A stretch of DNA of 11,866 bases from Bacteroidales bacterium (GTDB taxonomy: Bacteria; Bacteroidota; Bacteroidia; Bacteroidales; JAADGE01): assembly GCA_026987795.1 (NCBI GenBank), contig JALSMF010000343.1:1-11866 (forward strand). The letters are read 5' to 3'. Every line of letters starts with the position of its first letter. Positions within the stretch are counted from its first letter, which is position 1. The translations under genes and the position numbers were made by a program. This document shows, piece by piece, positions 5,195-11,866 of this stretch. The notes beneath the pieces are model-generated. The model was not told the DNA's origin, did no database searches, and saw nothing but the letters and a program-made list of their open reading frames with translations.

Positions 5195-8011
5195 TTAAAA
5201 TGTTAATTCTTTTTTAAGAAATTTTGCGGTATAGCTTTTTTTGTTCTTACTGATTTCTTCGGGAGTGCCTTCGGCAATAATGTAACCGCCGGATATACCG
5301 CCTTCTGCTCCTATGTCGATAATATAATCGGCTACTTTAATAACATCAAGGTTATGCTCTATAACAATAACTGTGTTTCCTTTATCAACCAAACGGTTTA
5401 ATACGGTAAGCAGCATTTTTATGTCTTCAAAATGCAAGCCTGTCGTAGGTTCGTCTAATATATAAAGTGTTTTTCCGGTATCTCTTTTGGCAAGTTCGGT
5501 TGCAAGTTTTACGCGTTGGGCTTCGCCGCCGGAAAGCGTAACGGAAGACTGTCCCAAAGTTACATAGCCCAAACCTACTTCTTTTAATGCTTTTAATATT
5601 TTTTTTATTTTAGGAATGTTTTCAAAAAAATTGTAAGCCGTATTAATTGTCATATCCAAGACATCACTGATTGATTTACCTTTATAACGGACTTCCAAAG
5701 TTTCTCTGTTGTATCTTTTTCCTCGACAATCTTCGCAATGCACGTAAACATCAGGCAAAAAATTCATCTCAATAGTGCGAAGTCCTGCCCCTTGACAAGT
5801 TTCACATCTGCCTCCTTTTACGTTAAATGAAAAGCGTCCGGGTTTATATCCGCGTATTTTTGATTCGGGAAGTTGTGTAAATAGTTTCCGTATTTCATCA
5901 AATACTTTTGTATAAGTTGCCGGATTGCTGCGCGGTGTTCTGCCTATGGGAGATTGATTTATTTCAATTACCTTGTCTGTATTTTCAATGCCCTTTATTG
6001 ATTTATACGGTAAGGGTTTTTTATTTGAGCGATAGAAATGACGGCTTAAAACAGGGTGCAGTGTATTATTAACCAATGTTGATTTTCCGCTGCCTGAAAC
6101 TCCTGTTACGCAAATAAATTTTCCCAGAGGGAATTTAACGGTAATATTTTTCAGGTTATTTCCGCTTGCTCCCGTCAAAACAATTTCTTTTCCGTTACCT
6201 TTTCTCCTTTTTTCGGGAATTTTAATTTGCTTTTCTCCTTTCAGATATTTTGCCGTAAGCGTATTTGTTTTCAAAATTTCTTCGGGCATTCCGCAAGCCG
6301 AAATTTCTCCTCCGTGTTTTCCTGCTCCTGGTCCCATATCAATAATATAGTCTGCCGAAAGCATCATATCTTTATCGTGTTCTACAACGATTACGGAATT
6401 TCCGGTATCCCGAAGCTGCAATAATGAATGTATAAGTTTTCTGTTATCTCTCTGATGTAAGCCTATGCTGGGTTCGTCAAGAATATACAAAACATTTACC
6501 AACTTAGAGCCGATTTGTGATGCCAAACGAATTCTCTGACTTTCTCCGCCGGATAATGTTTTTGAAGTCCTGTTTAAATTCAGATAACCTAAGCCTACAT
6601 CAAGCAAAAATTTAATTCTTGTAAGTAACTCTTTTAAAATTTCACCGGCTATAAAAACTTGTTTTTCAGATAATTCAGACTTAACATTATGCAAAAAATC
6701 ATACAATTCAGAAATATCAAGTTCGGCAATTTCCGTTATATTTTTACCTGCAAATTTAAACCATAAAGATTCTTTTTTCAGGCGTTTTCCTTTGCATACC
6801 GGACAAATTTCTTCACTGAAATAATTGTCGGCAATACGCTTAGACTCAGCTCCTGAACCGTTAATATGTCGTTTGAGATAAGAATAAATACCGTCATAAT
6901 TAAGTTCAATCTTTGATTTTATTCCGACACTCAGATTTTCGATTATAACAGCTTCATTTGCCCCGTATAAAATTTTATCAAGAATTTCTTTCGGAATTTT
7001 TTTAACAGGAGTTTTTAAAGTTAATCCTGCAGATTTGAGAATTGCTTCTATTTGCATAAAAACAAGCGACGGTTTATATTCTCCTATAGGTTTTACGGCA
7101 CCGTTCTTAACGGATAATGAAGTATCAGGAATAATTTTATTAAAATCAATTTTATTGACAACACCTAGTCCTTTGCATTCGAGGCAAGCCCCTTTCGGCG
7201 AATTGAACGAAAAAGAGTTCGGTTCCGGAATATCATAAGAAAGTCCGCTTGTCGGACACATTAGATTTTTACTAAAATAACGGGATTTGTTTGTTTCAAA
7301 ATCATATATTAAGATTACCCCTTTACCTTCTTTTAATCCTGTTTGAACAGATTTTTTTAACCTGTCATAATTTTTTTCGTTAACTTTTAATTTATCCGTT
7401 ACAATTTCAATATTATGTGTTTTATATCTGTCAAGTTTTAAACCCGGGACAAGTTCTGTCAATTTACCGTTAATAAATGCTTGTATGTATCCTTTTTTTC
7501 TGATGTTTACAAAAAGTTCTCTATAGTGTCCTTTTCGGCTTCTCACAACAGGTGCTGTAAGTATTATTTTTCTGTCTTTATACTCTTCTGATATTATTTT
7601 CAAGATTTGCTCAGTTGTATATTGTACCATTTTCTCTCCGGTATTATAAGAATATGCCTCTCCCGCTCTGGCAAAAAGCAATCTTAAAAAATCATATATT
7701 TCGGTAACTGTGCCTACCGTAGAACGCGGATTTTTATTTGTCGTTTTTTGTTCAATCGAAATAACGGGACTTAAACCGGTAATTTTATCGACATCCGGAC
7801 GTTCCAAATTACCGAGAAACTGGCGTGCATAGGCAGAAAAAGTTTCAATATAACGCCTTTGCCCTTCGGCATATATTGTATCAAAAGCAAGCGAAGATTT
7901 TCCGCTGCCGCTTAAACCGGTAATTACGGTAAGTTTATTTCGCGGAATTTTTACGTCAATATCTTTAAGATTATGAACCCTTGCCCCTTTTACGTCTATG
8001 AATTTGCTCAT
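5195..8011 (-). CDS. uvrA: UvrABC excinuclease subunit A (DNA damage recognition ATPase)
   Basis: UvrA scans DNA for lesions as a dimer and loads UvrB for nucleotide excision repair. From ATG 8011 the protein has 938 residues, the usual length, and begins MSKFIDVKGARVHNLKDIDV like other UvrAs. The open frame reaches 8095, but the added 28 residues match nothing in the family and a promoter sits inside them. Visible motifs: Walker A1 GLSGSGKSS (32-40), signature LSGGESQR (486-493), Walker B1 ILDEPSIGLH (510-519), Walker A2 GVSGSGKST (637-645), the C-terminal zinc module CETC...CEDC (Cys 736, 739, 759, 762), signature LSGGEAQR (826-833), and Walker B2 ILDEPTTGLH (851-860). Both ATPase sites look intact. 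The first zinc module reads CPTS...CLEC (252-255, 276-279), so one cysteine is serine. CPVC (403-406) is present. No Shine-Dalgarno is seen. It is divergent from the Asp-box gene. Confidence 0.96.
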   Translation of the reverse strand: MSKFIDVKGARVHNLKDIDVKIPRNKLTVITGLSGSGKSSLAFDTIYAEGQRRYIETFSAYARQFLGNLERPDVDKITGLSPVISIEQKTTNKNPRSTVGTVTEIYDFLRLLFARAGEAYSYNTGEKMVQYTTEQILKIISEEYKDRKIILTAPVVRSRKGHYRELFVNIRKKGYIQAFINGKLTELVPGLKLDRYKTHNIEIVTDKLKVNEKNYDRLKKSVQTGLKEGKGVILIYDFETNKSRYFSKNLMCPTSGLSYDIPEPNSFSFNSPKGACLECKGLGVVNKIDFNKIIPDTSLSVKNGAVKPIGEYKPSLVFMQIEAILKSAGLTLKTPVKKIPKEILDKILYGANEAVIIENLSVGIKSKIELNYDGIYSYLKRHINGSGAESKRIADNYFSEEICPVCKGKRLKKESLWFKFAGKNITEIAELDISELYDFLHNVKSELSEKQVFIAGEILKELLTRIKFLLDVGLGYLNLNRTSKTLSGGESQRIRLASQIGSKLVNVLYILDEPSIGLHQRDNRKLIHSLLQLRDTGNSVIVVEHDKDMMLSADYIIDMGPGAGKHGGEISACGMPEEILKTNTLTAKYLKGEKQIKIPEKRRKGNGKEIVLTGASGNNLKNITVKFPLGKFICVTGVSGSGKSTLVNNTLHPVLSRHFYRSNKKPLPYKSIKGIENTDKVIEINQSPIGRTPRSNPATYTKVFDEIRKLFTQLPESKIRGYKPGRFSFNVKGGRCETCQGAGLRTIEMNFLPDVYVHCEDCRGKRYNRETLEVRYKGKSISDVLDMTINTAYNFFENIPKIKKILKALKEVGLGYVTLGQSSVTLSGGEAQRVKLATELAKRDTGKTLYILDEPTTGLHFEDIKMLLTVLNRLVDKGNTVIVIEHNLDVIKVADYIIDIGAEGGISGGYIIAEGTPEEISKNKKSYTAKFLKKELTF

Positions 8012-8031
8012 ATTTTTTGAAAGAAATTTTG

Positions 8032-8059
8032 CAAAGATAAGTGTTTTTATTTTTTCAAA
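8032..8059 (-). promoter_or_regulatory. Likely uvrA promoter
   Basis: The minus strand has TATCTTTG (8039-8032), a full TAnnTTTG match, and TTTG (8059-8056) 16 nt upstream, slightly short for a -33 element. Transcription would start near 8026, about 15 nt before ATG 8011. Since the site is downstream of the longer possible start at 8095, it supports the shorter protein. Confidence 0.6.
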
Positions 8060-8216
8060 ACTATTGTTATCCGATAAAAAACTATACAGATACATATTAG
8101 AATCCTAATAAATTAAGGTATATACAACTACTGACTTAAGCCGAGACTTTAAAAGCCTAAAATTTCTTGCACGACTTTTGCTTATACTCTAAATTATATT
8201 ATAAAATATTTCAATT

Positions 8217-11200
8217 ATGATTAATAGAACATTACTGAAGACACTTTTTATTACGGTATTCTCAATTTTCTCAACGATTTCATTTGCACAAGAAAAAAGT
8301 TTGATAAAATCATCAACTTTTTCCGCTTTTAAATTCAGGAGTATAGGTCCTGCCTATGCTTCAGGCAGAATAGCCGATATTGAAGTTAATCCTGAAAATC
8401 ACAGTCAATTTTATATCGCGGCAGCTGCCGGACATGTATGGAAAACAGACAATGCCGGCACAACTTTTTATCCTGTTTTTGATAATTACGGTTCTTACTC
8501 AATAGCAGATATTGCAATTGACCCTAATAATACAAACGTAGTATGGGTAGCAACCGGAGAATATAACAGTCAAAGAGCTATAGGCTACGGAGACGGAATT
8601 TATGTTTCTCAAGACGGCGGCAAATCATTCAAAAATGTCGGATTAAAAAAGACGGAACATATCGGACGAATAATAATTGACCCGAGAAACTCTGACGTTT
8701 ACGTTGCGGCACAAGGTCCTTTGTGGGGACCCGGAGGTGAACGCGGCATTTTCAAAACTTCCGATATGGGGCAAACATGGGATACTCTCATAACGATAAG
8801 CGAAAACACAGGCTTTACAGATATTGTTTTTGACCCGAGAAATCCGGATGTCCTGTATGCAGCAAGCTATCAAAGACGAAGACGTGTTTATACTTTAATT
8901 AACGGCGGACCCGAATCAGCAATTTATAAATCTGTTGATGCCGGAAAAACATGGAAAAAATTAACAACCGGACTGCCGAAAGGAAATGTGGGACGAATCG
9001 GCTTAGCAATTTCACCTGCAAATCCGGACTATATATATGCAATCATTGAAGGAACAAACGGTTCCGGCGGTTTTTTCAGAACAACCGACAGAGGTGCTTC
9101 ATGGAAAAAAATGAGTTCTTATGTTTCAAGCAGTCCGCAATACTACAATCGAATTTATTGCGATCCGAAAGACAAAAACATAGTTTATTCTATGGATACT
9201 TACTCTCAGTATACACTCGACGGAGGAAAAACATGGGAAAAATTCGGACTTTCGAATAAACATGTTGACGACCACGCTATTTGGATTGACCCCGACAACA
9301 GAAATCATTTTTTAATCGGTAGTGACGGAGGGTTATACGAAACTTTTGACTTCGGTAATACTTGGCGACATACTCCCAATTTGCCTATAACTCAATTTTA
9401 CAGAGTTGCCGTTGACAATGCAAAACCATTTTATAATGTTGCCGGAGGAACTCAAGACAACCATAGTTGCATAGGTCCGTCACAAACAATTTGCAGAGAC
9501 GGGATTTTAAAAGGAGATTGGAAGGTTACACAAGGAGGGGACGGTTTTTTCTCAGCTGTTGACCCTGAGAATCCGAATATTGTTTATGCCGAATCGCAAT
9601 ACGGCGGAATGGTAAGATATGACAAGCAAAGCGGAGAACGTGTCTATATTCAGCCTCTTCCTCCGAAAGACGAAGCATACAGATGGAATTGGAACGCTCC
9701 TTTCAAGATAAGTAAATTTGATAATAAACGCCTGTATTTCTGTGCAAACAAAGTTTTCAGAAGTGATGACAGAGGAAATTCATGGAAAGTTATCAGCCCG
9801 GATTTGACAAGACAACTTAACAGAAATGAGTTAAAAGTTATGGGGAAAATACAACCCGTTGATGCCGTTGCAAAAAATGCTTCGACTTCAATTTTCGGAA
9901 ATATTACTGCCTTTGACGAATCTCCTGTTAATGAAAAACTTCTGTATGCAGGAACCGATGACGGCTTAGTTCAGATTACGGAAGACGGCGGTAAAACCTG
10001 GAGAAAAATAAGCAAATTCAGAGATGTACCGGAAATGACCTACGTAAGTTGTATTTTTGCTTCTCAGCATGACGAAAATATTGTTTATGTTGCTTTTGAC
10101 GGAAGAAAAGATAATAATTTAAAACCTTACCTCCTTAAAAGTATGGACAAGGGAAAAACATGGTTTGAAATTGTTTCTGATTTGCCCGAAAGAGGAACGG
10201 TTTATTCAATTGTTGAAGACCCTGTTGAAAAACAACTTTTGTTTGTCGGTACGGAATTCGGTTTATATTTTTCAAATAACGGAGGAGGAAGATGGATTAA
10301 ATTATCATCAGGACTGCCTACAATTGCCGTAAGAGATATAAAAATACAAAAAAGAGAGGACGATTTGGTAATTGCAACTTTCGGCAGAGGCTTTTACATT
10401 CTCGATGATTTTTCATTGCTTAGAAAGATAACGGAAAAAACGCTGAAAAAAGATAATATTTTATTTCCTGTTAAAGATGCTTACATCTACTCTCTGACAG
10501 CAAAAAAATACGGACAAGGCTCTACTGTTTTTACCGGTAAAAATCCGGAATACGGAGTAACTTTCACATACTACATAAAAGATAAAATTAAAACTAAGAA
10601 AGATTACCGCCTTGAAGCAGAGAAAAGTGCAAAAGAAAACAATGCAGAAATAAACTTTCCTTCATTTGATATTTTACGTGAAGAGGCTGATGAGATAAAA
10701 CCATATTTGATGTTTACGATAACAAATGAAAAAGGCGAGATTGTAAGAAGAATTAAACGTTCTGCAGCTCCGGGTTTACAAAAATTCAACTGGGGGTTAA
10801 GACGATTTAATATGTACCCCGTAACCGACGGAAATTCACCGATGCACAACAGACAAACCGGAGGTATCCCGGTACCTCCCGGAAAATACACTGTTTCAAT
10901 GTCAAAAATTGTTAACGGAATTGAAACAAAAATCGGAGAACCTCAAAGTTTTAATTTAAGACTTCTCGGAAATTTAACTTTACCGGCTCAAGACCCTATT
11001 GCTTTGGAAAATTTCAAAAAAGAAGCTGCTAAAGTTTACGGTGTAACCGCAGGCTTAACAAAATGGAATAAAGAAATGAACAAAAACGTAAAAGCTCTGA
11101 GAACAGCGCTGCTTAACGGAGCAGGCTCAACCGCTGAAGATATTATGCGTGCCGATGATATTATATCGGAATTGCGAGAAATGAACAGAAAGCTCAACGG

Positions 11201-11456
11201 TGATGAGATTATTGATAAATTAAATGAGAGTCAGCCGCCGAACCTGAACTGGAGAATATCAGCCGTTACATACGGAGCTTATCACGGGTCTGATGCAACA
11301 CAAACATTAAAAGATAATTTAAAAATAGTAAAAGACGGCGTTACGGAACTTATTAAAGAAGCAAAAGTCCTTGAACAAAAATTACAATTGCTTGAAAAAC
11401 GCGCAAACGAAGCCGGCAGCCCCTGGTCGCCCGGAAGAATTCCCGACTTTAATTAA
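8217..11456 (+). CDS. Exported Asp-box (BNR/VPS10-sortilin-like) beta-propeller protein
   Basis: This 1079-residue protein begins with a signal peptide (about 1-25, ending ISFAQ). The next ~700 residues carry about eleven Asp-box motifs of the S/T-x-D-x-G-x-T/S-W type, at roughly 76, 131, 180, 238, 288, 333, 375, 515, 587, 641 and 685 (for example KTSDMGQTW, KSVDAGKTW, ITEDGGKTW; the last, FSNNGGGRW, is degenerate). Such repeats form sortilin/sialidase-type propellers, often labelled 'glycosyl hydrolase' in Bacteroidota. No sialidase arginine triad could be assigned, so catalysis is unproven. Residues about 777-895 look like a beta domain ending in VPPGKYTVSM. Residues about 922-1062 are helical, followed by GSPWSPGRIPDFN. 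There is no T9SS sorting domain and no lipobox, so it is probably periplasmic or associated with the outer membrane. The 5' gap of about 160 nt shared with uvrA has TTTG at 8177-8180 but no clear -7 element. Confidence 0.92.
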   Translation: MINRTLLKTLFITVFSIFSTISFAQEKSLIKSSTFSAFKFRSIGPAYASGRIADIEVNPENHSQFYIAAAAGHVWKTDNAGTTFYPVFDNYGSYSIADIAIDPNNTNVVWVATGEYNSQRAIGYGDGIYVSQDGGKSFKNVGLKKTEHIGRIIIDPRNSDVYVAAQGPLWGPGGERGIFKTSDMGQTWDTLITISENTGFTDIVFDPRNPDVLYAASYQRRRRVYTLINGGPESAIYKSVDAGKTWKKLTTGLPKGNVGRIGLAISPANPDYIYAIIEGTNGSGGFFRTTDRGASWKKMSSYVSSSPQYYNRIYCDPKDKNIVYSMDTYSQYTLDGGKTWEKFGLSNKHVDDHAIWIDPDNRNHFLIGSDGGLYETFDFGNTWRHTPNLPITQFYRVAVDNAKPFYNVAGGTQDNHSCIGPSQTICRDGILKGDWKVTQGGDGFFSAVDPENPNIVYAESQYGGMVRYDKQSGERVYIQPLPPKDEAYRWNWNAPFKISKFDNKRLYFCANKVFRSDDRGNSWKVISPDLTRQLNRNELKVMGKIQPVDAVAKNASTSIFGNITAFDESPVNEKLLYAGTDDGLVQITEDGGKTWRKISKFRDVPEMTYVSCIFASQHDENIVYVAFDGRKDNNLKPYLLKSMDKGKTWFEIVSDLPERGTVYSIVEDPVEKQLLFVGTEFGLYFSNNGGGRWIKLSSGLPTIAVRDIKIQKREDDLVIATFGRGFYILDDFSLLRKITEKTLKKDNILFPVKDAYIYSLTAKKYGQGSTVFTGKNPEYGVTFTYYIKDKIKTKKDYRLEAEKSAKENNAEINFPSFDILREEADEIKPYLMFTITNEKGEIVRRIKRSAAPGLQKFNWGLRRFNMYPVTDGNSPMHNRQTGGIPVPPGKYTVSMSKIVNGIETKIGEPQSFNLRLLGNLTLPAQDPIALENFKKEAAKVYGVTAGLTKWNKEMNKNVKALRTALLNGAGSTAEDIMRADDIISELREMNRKLNGDEIIDKLNESQPPNLNWRISAVTYGAYHGSDATQTLKDNLKIVKDGVTELIKEAKVLEQKLQLLEKRANEAGSPWSPGRIPDFN

Positions 11457-11473
11457 GTTTTATAAAAATATAT

Positions 11474-11481
11474 TAACTTTG
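11474..11481 (+). promoter_or_regulatory. Possible -7 promoter element before the lipoprotein gene
   Basis: TAACTTTG fits TAnnTTTG and is identical to the element before the T9SS-secreted protein gene. It lies 18 nt after the Asp-box gene stop and 47 nt before ATG 11529. No TTG -33 element is seen. If used, the hairpin at 11485-11501 would fall at or just after the transcription start. Confidence 0.4.
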
Positions 11482-11484
11482 AGG

Positions 11485-11509
11485 GGCGGCTTTATGTCGC
11501 CTTCTTTTA
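11485..11509 (+). terminator. Probable rho-independent terminator after the Asp-box gene
   Basis: GGCGGC (11485-11490) pairs with GTCGCC (11496-11501) through one G-T wobble and a 5-nt loop. The T-rich run TTCTTTT follows. It lies 28 nt after the stop at 11456 and 19 nt before the next gene. The stem is short, so read-through is possible. Confidence 0.6.
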
Positions 11510-11528
11510 TGATATAAATACATTTAAA

Positions 11529-11866
11529 ATGAAAAAAACAACTTTCTTATTCGGTATTTTTATAATTCTGATTTTATCCTGCAGCAGAAATACGGTTCCG
11601 GAAGGAATTGATTTCAAACAAGAAATGCGAAATTTTGTGCAAGATATCAGCACATACGCAAAAACTGAAAATCCGAATTTTATTATTATTCCGCAAAACG
11701 GAGAACAACTCGCAAGTAAAAACGGTGAAACAAACGGAAGTCCGGCAAACACTTACCTCAATGCCATTGACGGACAAGGCAGAGAAGACTTATATTACGG
11801 CTATGACAAGGATGATGTCGCTACTTCTGCCGATGACCGTAACTATATGCAATCATTTTTGGATAT
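11529..11866 (+). CDS. Partial lipoprotein, TM1410/GH114-like (putative polygalactosaminidase-type hydrolase), N-terminal part
   Basis: The frame is open from ATG 11529 to the window edge: 112 codons plus two bases, with no stop. The start gives a lipoprotein signal: MKKTTFLFGIFIILILSC, with lipobox LILSC and the acylated cysteine at residue 18. The protein is thus probably an outer-membrane or periplasmic lipoprotein. The mature part has FKQEMRNFVQDISTYAKTENP (about 29-49), then NFIIIPQNGEQL (about 50-61) and LNAIDGQGREDLYYGYDKDD (about 77-96). I recognise these as the pattern of TM1410-related proteins, a TIM-barrel family linked to GH114 endo-alpha-1,4-polygalactosaminidases, recalled from family knowledge without a search. 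Substrate is unknown and most of the barrel lies outside the window. The leader lacks a Shine-Dalgarno. It may be cotranscribed with the Asp-box gene 72 nt upstream if the terminator leaks. Confidence 0.78.
   Translation, partial: MKKTTFLFGIFIILILSCSRNTVPEGIDFKQEMRNFVQDISTYAKTENPNFIIIPQNGEQLASKNGETNGSPANTYLNAIDGQGREDLYYGYDKDDVATSADDRNYMQSFLD

Noticed and set aside
8060..8216. Searched the divergent uvrA/Asp-box gap for an SOS box, small ORF or regulatory RNA
   Set aside because: Only short, weak repeats (TAAGC...GCTTA; ACTTT twice) were seen. There is no LexA-type palindrome, convincing small ORF or stable hairpin.
11507..11777. Minus-strand open frames near the right edge
   Set aside because: They overlap the well-supported plus-strand lipoprotein gene with its signal peptide and lipobox, and their products are cysteine- and phenylalanine-rich shadows.

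Overview
The window is low-GC DNA that looks chromosomal and fits a Bacteroidota (Bacteroidetes) genome, probably a Bacteroidales-like or related environmental lineage. The clues are: a type IX secretion (T9SS) type A C-terminal sorting domain on one large secreted protein; promoter-like sites of the Bacteroidota form TAnnTTTG; near absence of Shine-Dalgarno sequences in front of genes; and a Bacteroidota-style UvrA and VPS10/sortilin-like Asp-box protein. No mobile element, CRISPR array, tRNA or rRNA was found.

Layout. (1) 1-446, minus strand: the 5' part of an unlisted membrane sensor-like gene with a GTG start, cut by the window edge. (2) 555-1652, minus strand: ribosomal operon rpsF-rpsR-rplI (bS6, bS18, bL9), with a good promoter at 1691-1720 and an intrinsic terminator at 502-530. 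(3) 1786-5115, minus strand: a 1109-residue modular T9SS-secreted protein with a lamin-tail domain, two OB-fold-like segments and a duplicated module of about 155 residues. It ends in a strong terminator at 1731-1758. (4) 5195-8011, minus strand: uvrA, whose real start is 28 codons inside the longest open frame because the promoter lies within the extension. (5) 8217-11456, plus strand: a large exported Asp-box (BNR/sortilin-like) beta-propeller protein. (6) 11529 to the right edge, plus strand: the start of a lipoprotein resembling TM1410/GH114-type glycoside hydrolases.

How they fit together. The ribosomal operon and uvrA are housekeeping genes. The others are envelope or secreted proteins, each apparently with its own promoter. 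The only strong Shine-Dalgarno in the window is in front of rpsR. Bacteroidota ribosomes normally hide their anti-Shine-Dalgarno in a pocket made by bS21, bS18 and bS6, so this is a plausible feedback signal by which ribosomes short of bS18 make more of it. This is the most interesting observation here. I found no convincing novel multi-gene system.
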